Positions 10,168-20,964 of a stretch of 64,000 nucleotides of DNA are shown here, piece after piece. The number at the start of each line of letters is the position of its first letter. The stretch's first letter is position 1. The notes beneath the pieces are model-generated. The model had not been told where the DNA came from, did no database searches, and saw only the letters and a list, made by a program, of their open reading frames with translations. The stretch spans positions 242,551,741-242,615,740 of the forward strand of contig CM041465.1 in NCBI GenBank assembly GCA_023213395.1, written 5' to 3'. Both the position numbers and the translations under genes were made by a program. The stretch is from Cycas panzhihuaensis (lineage: Eukaryota > Cycadophyta).

Positions 10168-12942
10168 TATTTCTTGGCTTCCAGGAATGGATACAAAGTG
10201 GTCGAATTAGGTAAGTACAGGTATGTTTCTCACCCTATTATTGTTTTCTTTTGTGAGGAGTATTTGCTTGCATGTTATGATTTTGTAGATGGTTTCGTGC
10301 CATCTACACCTATCTAGCCTATGATGACTATAGCAAGGGCACATTCCCAGCGAGTGTGACACCCCAGTGGCCACATCACTTCCCGTAATCTGCCCTACTC
10401 CCCTTAAGATTTACTTGACTTACGTGATACTCACTTTTATGTCGACTCATTACCATTTGGCCTCCTCTTTACACCCTTGAGTCCCGTGATAACCTTTCTT
10501 GTGGCTTTTGGTCTGTTGCTTGCCTCTAGGCAGGTGGGCCTGCATCCTTGTTGGCCTCCTAGCATATTGGTCCATAGCCCTGGCTAGCTGTTTAGGCTAA
10601 TTTTATCTTCTAGTCCTACACCATGGTAAATTTTGTAGTACCGCAAAGTTTATCGCAGTACCACGGAGTTTCCCGCGGTGCAACTAACTAATTTCTTTAA
10701 ACTTCCATGGCAATTCATGCATTTATTATAGAATTGCCACGTGTCTCTTAACCCAACTCAGTTCTAGCCGAGCCCTAATCACTTGATTAGGGTTGGGGCT
10801 GAGTATTTAAGTCCTTCTCAACTCTCCTTTAGGATCTTTTGGCTCTCTTTAGAAGGATCAACAAGGAAAAATGCCCTGTTGTTTGCTATATTCTACCGCT
10901 CTGCTGCTGTTCCAGGACTTGTAATCACTCTCTAGCGCCCAGCTTTCCTTTGCCTTCGCTGTGACATCTTCACAGCTCATTGCATGCCTTGGAGAGGGCC
11001 TCCTTGAGGAGTTTTTAGGGTCTCCTTGCCCCGGCAGCCACCAAGTGGTCTCAGAAGCAAGTTTTTCTCTAGCCATCTTAGCAGGGGCTCCATACCTGCT
11101 GCACTCCAACTTTTCCTTAGATTTTCAAGCCTCTTTCCAATAGGCTTGGGAAAAGGCAAACGCCTCCTATCTTCTCCAAAGGTATTTATTAGTTTAAGGT
11201 CTTTCCTTTGCCTAGTTTATGCCCAAATTTTACATGTTTTACACTAGCTTGTCTTATCTTGTCTTAAGGGTTGTTTCTTGCCTTTCTCTTGTACATTTTT
11301 CCCTGTTGTTCAGGCCTCTTTTCCTACATTTCACACCCAAGACAGCGGTCAAAGAGGGATACATAAGGTTTGGGATAGAGCTGGGTGGATTCCGTACCAC
11401 CCTCGATACTCCCTAAGAGGCTTCCGCCCTCCAAACCTTCCTCTTCGCCCTCATGCTACTCCTGGAGTGGAGTAAGAGATGGTAGGTTATTTCTAGCTAT
11501 TGAAATCAGCATTGGCACTTATTGCAGCACTGGTTTGAGGGCTCATCTCCCTAATCCGGGCAACGCATAAGCCCCAATTACTTTTCTTGGCTCTATCCTT
11601 TTCTCAACAGCTCGGTTTGCTTCCCATAGCACTCAAGTTCGTTAAGCTTTTGCTTTGGGCTCTTTTGTATCTCTGCTGCCCTATTTTCCACCCAGTTGTA
11701 CAGTCATACCCTCATTGTCTTGTGGCTTCTTGAGGGAGGGTAGGGTTGCTCTTTGTGGGAGGTGGGCCACTCTAAGGCTTACTTATCTACTTACCATTCA
11801 TTTGAGTAGTTTGTTTTGCCATAGATTATTGCTGCAATTTTGTGGTTCATGAACACTAACATATATGTATAGAGACTTGTTTTTAGTATATGTAGACATG
11901 TGTTATTGGGACTCCACTTTGTGTTGCTAGCCTCCTTTCTTCAGAAAGGGATATTTGTGCTTACTTGCAGGTACAAAGAGGGCGTGAGGGATTTCCTCCT
12001 CTTCTCTCTTGTAGGTAAGTACTTTTACTTATATTTTATTATAACATTTCATTTGTTGCCATCACTTTCCTATTTTCCTTTCTTGGCACTCTAATGTCAT
12101 TTCCGGGGAAGGTAAGGAAGCCCCACACTCTGCCCTACCACGACCCCTCTTTCACCATGTTTTGTGGAGTGACTTTGCACACCTTATGGGCATGTTGCCA
12201 CTTCGATCACGTTTTTCATCCTGGGTATGTGCTCTCACTTCATTTCATTTTCTTTCCTTTGGAAGATTTTGCATGGTAGTAATTAGATCACTTAAAAGGG
12301 AAAGGGAAACCGACTCTGTCTTTTGGGTTATATTCTGTTTGTTATATTTCACACATTACATCTATCATAGGAAAAGGTTTTAGGAAGTTTTCCCTTCTAA
12401 CCTTTCCCTCTAGCTTGTAAACTTTACCCTTCCCCTCTTGGATTATCATCTTTGGTTTAGTTTACTTACGTGCATCCTAGCATCTCCTTTTCTCTTGATT
12501 GCTCATTCGAAGGGGGGAACTCTTGATCGATCAATCATTCTCACTCCCTTCATCCTCCCTTGGTTTTCTTCTGCCTAGCTGGATAACCAAGAAGATCTTA
12601 TCTGTAGGTTGTTCACCTATTTTACCCCCTACTCGTTTCCCTTTGTTCTAGGGAAACCCTCGAGGGACTCTCTCCCTTCCCTTCCGGCCATCCAAGGGTG
12701 GGAGGACTCTTCTCCAATATCTATCCAGGCTACTCTTCTACCTCCCCTCTTCCTAACTCAAGTGGGGAACCACCTTTAGGTAGTCGGGTACCATCTGCAG
12801 GTCTCGAACTTGCGCTCTGGCACATGGGGTGCCCTGTGTGGTACTTGCCTTACTTGTAGGTTCTTATCTGCACCTGATAGTGTCATCGCTCACCCTTGCT
12901 ATCCCTATGTAGCTAGGCAGTTATCTCGTAGACGTGCATCCA
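10168..12942 (+). repeat. Element B 5' LTR
   Basis: This is a direct repeat of 21,811-24,584. It starts TATTTCTTGG (TG decayed to TA; the 3' copy has TGTTTCCCAG) and ends GCATCCA one base before the PBS. It contains a tandem motif around 10,640-10,690 and a TATA box at 10,803. The several small ORFs between 10,858 and 12,383 are not conserved as protein between copies. Confidence 0.9.
10803..10810 (+). promoter_or_regulatory. TATA-like box, element B 5' LTR
   Basis: TATTTAAG within GAGTATTTAAGTCC, about 635 bases into the LTR. It is kept in the 3' LTR at 22,448, and a TATA-like stretch sits at the equivalent place in the LTR of A (minus, 24,750-24,766). It is the likely gag-pol promoter, with U3 to its left. 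Confidence 0.55.
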
Positions 12943-12943
12943 C

Positions 12944-12965
12944 TGGAGACCATACTGGGGACTTG
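12944..12965 (+). other. Element B primer binding site
   Basis: TGGAGACCATACTGGGGACT follows the LTR end after one base and is identical to that of element A. Confidence 0.8.
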
Positions 12966-13149
12966 CCAATAAGGGAGCTAGTCTTTACCCCTTTTTTGTT
13001 GGTATTACTACCCGCTTGTGGTTCCTCCCACTTCGTTTCCTTCGTTGGGTAGCCCCCAACGTGTACTCCTTATCACCCCTTCTTTCTTCTAATGTGTCGG
13101 TTAACTTTGTATATGATGCTTCTCTCATCGCTTATACGGCTTACCTCCA

Positions 13150-15729
13150 TTGTTAGAAGATCTTGGGTATCTTCCTCTTCCATCATCAGATTCTGATTCA
13201 ACTATGGAAGGATACTCTTCCGATTGGGCCTACCACGCATTCGCATCAGGAACTCACGAATTCCTCGCGTCTATTCCAGGATCCACCCAAGAGGGTGAAG
13301 ATCCTCTTTTCTACCCAGATGACCAATATCACTCACTCAATATCCATCCTTCTACCCATACGGTAGAAGACTCGCTTTCTCTTGAGGTTCATCATTCGAT
13401 TGGTGATTCTTACGAGCAACGCCCTGAGGGATCTATGTTATTTGAGGTCCTATCCGCCTCTTATGGTCACGTAGATACCCCTCCCGCCGACGTGGTCAAA
13501 GTTATTAGTAAGTGCTTTCGAGCAACTTGCCTTCAATCATGTCCCAGGTGGTTTGAAGATGTTCTGCGTATTGGAGCGTCTTTGATATCTGCTCCTTTAT
13601 CGCCTTCTTCATCTGTGCCTGCCCCTCCTACTACCAGTAACCCTTTCATTCCTACGCATTCATCCTGCTCTTTCCCTACACCAACCATGGGGGCAAATAT
13701 TGCATATTCTATCCCTCACCAAGGTCCTAGTGCCTCAAGACCTTCTCGTGGTATGTCTTTCCTTCAATTGAAGGTTAACATACCTTTTCCTAGCCAAGCT
13801 AATGTGCCATCCCCTAATGTGGCACATACATTCCCTAGTAGGTCTATGGGTCTTACTAACTCTCCGGCCACTAGTCATGTGGGATCTGCTCCCACACATC
13901 CCTAAAACCAACCCGTTGGTCATTCTTTTTATATACCCCCAGGTTATACTTCTCAACCTTGGGGGCAGGGTAAAGGGAACAACATTCCAGCTTATGGTGT
14001 GGACCTGCTACACCTATATGGGATTGCCCCACCTACGAGTGGCCCATATGGGCAAAACCCGGTTCTACACCCTCCTTTTCCACCACCTAGCATAGCCTCT
14101 TTCACTGTGCCTTTACAAGGGAACCCAACTCCCTTTCAAGGCGCTTATCCTCAAGGCCCCTTCCAACAAGGGGCATTTCCTCAAGGAGGGATGGGTTTGC
14201 TACCCCCGTCTACTCCTTGCTCACTACCTACTACATCATTCGTTGATCCTATGGTCTAGGTAAGGGCGCGTCTCTTCATGGACTATAGATCAACACCTCT
14301 ATCTATTGAGGTATTAAGAACTAATCTACTGCCTCATCCTCCTGAAGTTCCTAGATTTGATAGAACTTCCTCGTAAGACCCAGTAGAACACGTGCATAGT
14401 TTTTCTATGGCATATATTGATTACTAGGCTTACGACCATATCTTAATGAAATTATTTCCCCGATCTTTGTAGGGCAATGCCCTTAAGTGGTTTTATTGCC
14501 TCCCTGCCCACTCTATCTTTTCATTCCAATAATTGGTGGATGAATTCATCAACTACTTTTATGTAGCTTGCCCATTTGAAAGTGGGATGAGATCCCTTCT
14601 ATTGCTCAAACAAGGTCATGATGAGATGAATCGTGACTTTGTGTGACGATTCCACGACCTTCTTCACTCCCCTAAGGCCACATTGCCTGAGGAGTTGAAG
14701 AGAGACCTTTTCGTTAACGCACTTCATCCTGAAGTACATGTGGAAGTCCTTAAAATGGAGGTGACCACATGCAACTCCGCGATTACGAAGTGCTTAGTGT
14801 TAGAGGCTATTAAGATCCAGGATGGACTCAAGAAGCCTCTCAAGCCCTCATAGCAACGTGAGGCACCACCTCCAACTAAGGGTACCAAACCACAACAATC
14901 TTCTAGGTCTTCTTCTCACCCAACTGAGAAGACCTTAAACCCCCTTACTTCTGCCATACGTTCGTTCGAACGTACGATGAAGGAGCTCAAACTTCAAGCC
15001 CCTTCATCTCCAACTTCCAACAAACAAATTCAACAAGCTACCCAAGCTTCCCTCCCTAGGAATGGAAATGTCCAGTCCTCTCAAGCAAGGAAGATAGATC
15101 CCTTACTTGAGAAGAAGTGGTGCTCCATTTATAGGGAGTGCTTCCATGATGACTCATGTTGTAGGGCCCAGCATCCCAAGGATGCCCCTCGACATGACTC
15201 ATCCCCTAAACGGGCCTTAAGGCCTAAGCTAGACCAATCGGTCCATAAGGATCTGTTTCCCAAGTATGGGGAACGTGATCACAACACTCAATCTAAGAAT
15301 AATCAGAACCAAGGAAGATCGCCAAATTCCCATCCTTCCCGCGATAAAGGGAAGGGCACTTGAGATTCATTCTCTTCCTCTCGTTCCCCTAACCAATACA
15401 CTCCATCACCTTCATAGTCCCAGAATAAGGGAAAGAAGGTGATCCAAATGCTTGAGGCTACTCCTTCGTATGCCCTTACTCGGTCTCAAGCTGCCAAAGA
15501 AGCAGTTGGTGCTTCTTTTTCTACTCCTTCTGATCCTCTTCCAGAGAACCCTCCTACGGAAGTGTCTCTTTTCCCCAAGGCCATTCTTGTGCATCTGGGT
15601 CGTTACAATTTTCGAAGGGCTCTTACCCAACCTATTACGAAGGGTAAGCCTTTCTCCATCGTTGATGAACTCCATACCGTCGCTGCGGGAATATCCTTGA
15701 TGGATGTTTTGAGGAGTTGTCCTGAGCAA
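13150..15729 (+). pseudogene. Element B gag
   Basis: This is colinear with gag of A and in one frame. The N-terminal part is Ser/Pro-rich with GPYG and FPQG repeats (13,600-14,230). The capsid-like core is at 14,260-14,840 (LKWFYCLPAHSIF, LPEELKRDLFVNALHPEV), followed by a Gln/Lys-rich stretch and a Cys/His segment WCSIYRECFHDDSCC near 15,118. Stops are substitutions against A: TAA for CAA near 13,903, TAG for TGG in IDY-stop-AY, TGA for TGG in V-stop-RFHD, among others. There is no frameshift. The segment is open from a TTG at 13,150 with an upstream stop near 13,114, so the real start is uncertain. Confidence 0.85.
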
Positions 15730-16200
15730 TAGGCTCTCCTTTTGGAAGCTTTAGGATCGAATGATGCGCCCTTCCATGCTTTGGGCATCACCCAAAGTCA
15801 TGAACCCATTATTTCTTTTGATCCTAAGGACCTTCCTCCTATGTGTGAAAGGGAATATCAGTGGAACTTCCCATTCACTATTATCGTCGATACACCTGAT
15901 TGTACCCTGCGAAGGACTATTATCGATAATGGCTCTTCTGTGAATGCCTTGCCCTTGTGTGTCATGCAAGAGCTTAGTATTTTTGCCTTGGAACCTGTTC
16001 TATAGTGATGCTAAGGCTACGATAGTAGTGAAAAGACCCCATTGGGATCTATCGTGATTTCGCTCACTCTCGAAGGCAAGACTGTCCTCGCTGATGTTGT
16101 AGTCCTCAACATCGACGTCGACTACAACCTTCTCTTAGGTTAACCATGGCTTGACTAGATGGGAGCCATGTGTTTGAGTCTCTGGGGTCAACTTAAATTC
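15730..16200 (+). pseudogene. Element B aspartic protease
   Basis: The active site RTIIDNGSSVNALP lies near 15,915-15,960, then LTLEGKTVLADVVVLNIDVDYNLLLG near 16,060-16,140. Four of the codons around 16,002-16,015 have changed to stops or Cys where A reads PWRYQGY (TGG to TAG, CGA to TGA, CAA to TAA). RPWL of A reads stop-PWL here (CGA to TAA). It is in frame with gag before and linker after. The catalytic D-N-G-S is present but the product is clearly dead in this copy. Confidence 0.85.
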
Positions 16201-16840
16201 ATCCATGATGGACGAATGAGGGTTGTTCCCCGCAAACGCCCACTTACCAAACAAACCTATCCTGTCAATCTGGTAAGCCAAGACCCTTCTACTCATGCCT
16301 TAGCCTGCTCCATTGGTATACCCAATCCGTATGAAGAAGATCCTGCATCTTCTTTTCCTAGTCTTACACGTTTCACTCCTATTAGTATTAGGAGCTATGA
16401 GTACCTCACCTCATTTAGTGATGATGAGTCACACGATGGGGATGAGGATTGTCTCTACCCTGTCTCCTTCCTCTGCACTAGTAGGTCGCACCCATCTCGT
16501 TCTAGATCCCCATTTAGAACCTCTTTCATTGGTGAGACTAGCCACTCCTATGTATCACATCTCATTACTCATGTTGACTCGTCTGTCATTAGTTCTTCCT
16601 CTTCATCACCCCCCGCAGATGATGGCTTCGAAGAACTGCCTTTCGCTCCTTCCGAGGAGCCCCTTCTTGACTCTCTCTTAGAGTATGTCGAGGATGTCGG
16701 GCAATCTAATGATAACCATGGTTCCATTGTTCCTACTTCCTCCAGCACTTTATCTATTCGAAGTAAGGTCATCCATGGGGTGGATTACTTTAAAGATGAT
16801 GAAGCCTTGCTTGAGCACTTAGCGGGCTCTGCACCCAACC
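16201..16840 (+). pseudogene. Element B protease-RT linker up to deletion joint
   Basis: This is an open, Ser/Asp/Glu/Pro-rich stretch of about 210 residues without a stop (SSSSSSPPADDGFEELPFAP, DYFKDDEALLEHLAGSAPN). It aligns with 4,996-4,405 on the minus strand of A. No domain is recognised. At N (16,838) the sequence jumps to integrase C-terminal sequence. This is the longest unbroken ORF of the element. Confidence 0.8.
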
Positions 16841-16842
16841 TA
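16838..16842 (+). other. Internal deletion joint in element B
   Basis: Left of the joint the sequence follows A at about 4,405; right of it, A at about 1,840. About 2.57 kb carrying RT, RNase H and the integrase core is gone. The frame is preserved: SAPN joins LVDTPSLQVSLRG. Only a base or two of overlap is visible at the joint. Confidence 0.85.
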
Positions 16843-17214
16843 GTGGACACTCCTTCCCTGCAAGTCTCTCTTCGAGGTCTTATCGATGAGGAGTAGATTT
16901 TCCAGGCTCGCCTCCTAGACCTCGAAGCTTTAGATGAGAGACATTTAACCACTTATTAGGCTAACATAGCATCCAAAGCTCACTCACAAAGGACCTATGA
17001 TAAATATGTTTGTTCCCATCTTTTGTTTCCTGGGGACCATGTCCTCAAACTAGAATATCTTCATGATTGTTTGACCAAATTCAAACCTAGATGGGTTGGC
17101 CCTTTCATCATTATCGAGACCCTTGGTAACGGTGCTTATAGGATTGCCACCCTGGAAGGCCTTGAGTTTGAGAAAGCTGTTAATGGAAAATTCCTTAAGA
17201 AGTTTTACTCGTGA
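16841..17214 (+). pseudogene. Element B integrase C-terminal remnant
   Basis: SLQVSLRGLIDEE, ARLLDLEALDERHL, LEYLHDCLTKFKPRWVGPF and the terminal GKFLKKFYS before the stop at 17,212 match element A at 1,860-1,466 almost residue for residue. The catalytic core is lost. TAG at 16,897 and 16,957 interrupt it; the second (Y-stop-AN) occurs at the same codon in A. Confidence 0.85.
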
Positions 17215-17830
17215 CCTTGCAGTCACCTCACCCGTGCTCCGAAATGAGCCTAAACTACCATCTTAAGTTTGTTCCCATTCCTCCCAGCCACAGGTGGAAT
17301 GATGACTTAGGATGGCCTCTTCATCTCCTTCTAGTTCCTCTCACAGAACCCTCATTCCCATTTCCTTTGGGACCTTGTCCTCCTATTTGGGCATCCCCTA
17401 GTTAGGACAATGCTCAGGACTATCGTTACTCCCCTTTTGCTTGGTATTTCCTTTACATATCCCGCTATGCTCCCACGTAGACATACGTGTTGCCTTATTC
17501 CTAACCCACATGTGTCTACCACCCCTACTCATGGTGGTCGTGTGTGCTCCTGTTAGGTATATGGCCCTGCATGAAAGGAAATACGTGCATCCCAAATAAC
17601 TATTATAACAAAATATAAAGCATATATAACAAGCCATCCATATCATATACACAACATCACATATTAAAATAGGGTACCATTTTCCCCATCTCTATATATA
17701 CATAAAAATTATGTGTCATATCATACATATGGTATGGTACATCCTCTGTGGAAAGTCAGTTTCCTTGCAGGGCGGGTACAATTATATGACTCTATATATA
17801 TGACCCTCTAGAGGCCTGTGCTTTCTCCTA
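17215..17830. other. Non-coding spacer of B between integrase and antisense gene
   Basis: It matches 821-1,465 of A in reverse and the start of the K tail at 47,160. No gene is supported. It is A/T-rich near 17,580-17,760. This is the convergence zone of the sense and antisense units. Confidence 0.6.
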
Positions 17831-18464
17831 TCAAAAATTAGATACATAAGTACTATCCCACTGCTGTCCTGCTCCTGGGATATCATCCCTTGGTCGGTGT
17901 GATCCCTCTCCTGGGGACCACATCCCTCCGAGGCTCCTCCTGAGTCTCTGCGAGCTCCCTGCCTCGCTCCCCTCATCTCGTGACCTCCTCGGGGTCGTTA
18001 CTACCATGTGGGTCTGTGTCCTGCTCTGTGCCAACCTCAACGCTGCCATGTCCTCGACCAGTCGATCGTATCACACCTAGATACAATCACACTCTGTCTC
18101 TATGAGGTGAAGCCTCTCCTCCATCCCCTAGTGTCTCTCCTCTAGCACTATCACCCAGATATGGCTCCCATATCCCCTCCAGCTCCTCCTTGAGCCTCAA
18201 GTACCTATACACGACTCTGCAGTGCATCTCGTGTGCCTAGATCCTCGTCCAGCTCTCGCTGCATCTGTCCCCTGAATGCTATATGCTCTTAGGACTCTGC
18301 AGCCCATATATCTCTTGCCCTTGCTAATAAGGTGAATGCTGCCATGTGGGCACCTATCGATCTAGGTGCATCCTCAATCTGGATGGGCGGTTGCCCCTCT
18401 GTGTATACATGAGGGAACATCTCCTTCACCATGGCCTCCACCAACTGCCAGATCTCTGTGGTAC

Positions 18465-18573
18465 CTGCAAACCTAGCATGTCATATGTTAGTATGTATCT
18501 AGCTATATACCATAATGAAACTAAATCAAACTATCTATTTGGCTATCAAATAACGAGGAAAGTAAGGCCTCAC
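18465..18573 (-). other. Candidate intron 2 of antisense gene in B
   Basis: Donor GTAG|GTGAGG and acceptor TTTGCAG|GTACC; 109 bp, phase 1, at the same codon as the 110-bp intron in A (109-218). Confidence 0.65.
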
Positions 18574-19774
18574 CTACTGCGACCGCTGACTCCTCTGCCT
18601 ATGTGATAGCCTCTGCCCCTGGCTCTCCACCAGCTGTTGGTACCTCCTCCTCTAGTACCTCCTCTACTAGGGCCTCTCTCCTTGCTGGGATTAGCTCTAT
18701 TGTCGCCTCTCCAGATCTCCTCATGATTCGTAGCCTGCGAGCCCATGTCATTGGCCCCCTGCTCTCCTCTGCAGTCCTTGATGGGCCTGCCTCTTTACCG
18801 ATAGTCCCAGATGGCCCTGCTTCTCCTCTCGCTATCCCTGCTGGATCTGCTTCTCTCGTAGGTCATGATGGGCTAGCCCCATCTCCTCTGTCTCCACTGT
18901 CGTCATCACCTAGGAGCATCCCAGCTCGCCCTGCCTCGTCGTCGCTATCCCACCTCACTGCTCTATATGGGTCTGCTATGAGGTCTGTCATAGTGAGGAG
19001 GTCCAGCGATGTAGCCTCCATTGAGCACCAGACATGGGCCTGGTCCTCTGTCCTCCTCAATCTAGTATACCACCTATGGACTCTCGGAGCCCACTCTGTA
19101 ATGGGGTGTGGTCCCCCCGTTGGTGCCACTACTCCAAAATGATCGAAGAACCAACACTATAGCAACATGTTATATGATAGTCCTCCCTGACTAGTCGTCT
19201 TGATAGCATCCAACTGTGTGACGAGATTCGCCACTAGCAAGGTGGCCCAGTCCATCCTCTTGCCAGCCTCACAACGGCACACTGCATCCATCCATCCTCC
19301 AAGGATGTCCCTATAGTTCTGTTTCTGGGAGACCCGGAACAGAATACATAGAGTGATCAGCTTCCTCACATGAGGAACCCTGGACATCACCATACTCTGT
19401 AGAGGCACCCCTCACCTCTCCCACCTGTCCTGGCCTATAAAGAACATGGCCACCTCTCGATGGGCCATCTTGTTGCTAGGCAATGCTCCTAGCGTGGCCA
19501 GCCTCCCGGTCGTTAGCACCCCTAGGATCCGCCAGATGTCTTTGGGTGTCACTGTCACATCTCCCACCTAGGGTAGGTGGAAAACGTGCCTCCTCTGGTT
19601 TCAATGTGATATTATATCAATCAATAATCTCTAGTATGATGTATATTAAGGTGTCTTTAAGACCTTCAGCAGGCCACACCTCTGTAGGACCCCCTTGTCC
19701 TCCCTGGACATCATCTCGATGAAGCTAAGCATCACCATCCATATATTCTCACAGTTGTCTATCATGGTCATAGC

Positions 19775-20257
19775 CTACAAACACCATAAAAACTAGTCAA
19801 AACTAAGCTCATAGTGGCTCTCTACCCCTCTAGCTATCTCTCAGCTCTTTTTTATCATGATTTAGGGCCTCCCGGGCCCTTATCTTCTTTTTTCTGCAGG
19901 TTTATCTTTGTACCGTGCTAAATTCTATGGTACCGTGAAGTTTAGCTCGAGTCCTGTAGTGATCAGGGCCCCGCGACAAAGATCATGGCACCGCGATCTT
20001 TGCCACAGTGCGAATGGCACCCCCCCAAAAGGGGGGGTTTTCCCTACCAAAAACTCAAAAATTTTCCTTGGGTAGGCCCGGCGGGACCCACCGGGACCAA
20101 GGCTGCCTAATGCCCTGGTCCTGCCTCTTTATGGGTCCAATTAGAACTCTAAGAAGCTACTTATCACCCATATGAGGCTAAAAATCTATACAAAAAACAA
20201 CAAAAAGGAACAAAATTAAAACTTTGAGATGGGCTGGGTTTCGTATGATCCACTCAC
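19775..20257 (-). other. Candidate intron 1 of antisense gene in B
   Basis: Donor GATCTA|GTGAGTGG and acceptor TTTGTAG|GCTATG; 483 bp, phase 0. Inside are two copies of a GTACCGTG-type motif (19,910-19,950) also found in the LTRs, and a perfect C7-A4-G7 inverted repeat at 20,022-20,039. This one has no second copy in the window for comparison, so it is less certain than intron 2. Confidence 0.45.
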
Positions 20258-20440
20258 TAGATCCAGCCTAGCTATCGCCATCTCTCTCTGATGGTCTCGA
20301 TGGCTATCTCTGCGCTTTGATCCAATGGTCCGATATCTCTCTATGTGCCTCTGAAGTTGGGTGGCACTCTGTTGCGTAAGGAAATGGCTATGGATTCTCT
20401 TGAGATTCGATGAAAATGAATTCATTTTCCGTCAAGTTTC

Positions 20441-20450
20441 CTTATATAGG
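20441..20450 (-). promoter_or_regulatory. TATA box of antisense gene in B
   Basis: On the minus strand CCTATATAAG sits just downstream of a GC-rich block (20,451-20,460). It is about 160 bases before the in-frame ATG at 20,281. An ATG at 20,425 is in the same frame but too near the TATA box to be inside the transcript. Confidence 0.5.
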
Positions 20451-20460
20451 CGGGGGCCCC

Positions 20461-20964
20461 GATGGGTACCGTCTCCGTTTTAGCTCTCGTGACATCCATC
20501 TGGACCATCCTGTATCCTCAATCACCTTTGCCTTCTAGCCCTACCACTCATCGCGCTCTTATAGCCTCTATTTCACTCTTTCTCACGAGTGCATTTATGG
20601 CACCTTGGCGATGCACTTTTTCACAGGGCCCTTCCATCTCCTTTTGCATGCCACCCCCATGCATGCCCAAGTTTATACTCGTTTAGCTCATTTTGCTATC
20701 CTAGACCTATTTTCACAACTCTTTTCTACCCCTAGGGCTTCCAGAGGGAATGTTCCCCCTATCCGAGGGCATATTTTGCTTTCCAAAGCAACCTTTGGTA
20801 CCCTAGGGCGTCCTTTTTCTGCCCACTCCCAGGCAGTGGTCGGATAGCCTGCTCTCATCCTTGGGTAGCCTCATTGCTAGGTCCTCCTACCCTTCATGGC
20901 CATTTATTACTTGCCTTTTAAGCCTCTTTTTCACTCCATTATTGTTTATTATTACTAGGACTTT
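20461..20964 (+). other. Unassigned segment before the extra RNase H
   Basis: This lies between the antisense promoter and the sense RNase H segment. Sense-strand peptides here (20,462-20,847) are short and match no domain I recognise. It may hold the promoter/leader for both flanking units. Confidence 0.4.

Larger units (their letters stand above)
17831..20281 (-). pseudogene. Antisense PMD (plant mobile domain) gene of element B, predicted 3 exons
   Basis: Predicted coding exons on the minus strand: 20,281-20,258 (MAIARLDL), 19,774-18,574 (400 codons) and 18,464-17,831. Exon 2 begins with a PMD-like core: RLLIDIISH then NQRRHVFHLP and GDVTVTPKDIWRILGV near 19,610-19,510, followed by RVPHVRKLITLCILFRVSQ, GKRMDWATLLVANLV, LSYNMLL and FFDHFGVV. 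In the family this pattern (FHLPxGExTVTxxDV) defines PMD proteins, known as host regulators and as passengers of transposons. An acidic stretch (EEEVP) and a coiled-coil exon follow. Exon 2 has eight stops (TAA, TAG, TGA), all explicable by transitions, and no frameshift. Exon 3 has one single-base deletion near 18,168. Exon phases fit (0, then 1). Confidence 0.7.

Noticed and set aside
10858-12383. Run of short plus-strand ORFs in the LTR of B, partly repeated in the 3' LTR
   Set aside because: They recur only because the LTRs are duplicates. Frames and stops differ between the two copies and no domain is visible.
18603-19142. 179-codon plus-strand ORF, Ser/Pro-rich
   Set aside because: It is the mirror of the antisense PMD exon (Asp/Glu/Gly-rich on the minus strand). 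Motif content and conservation with element A are on the minus strand.
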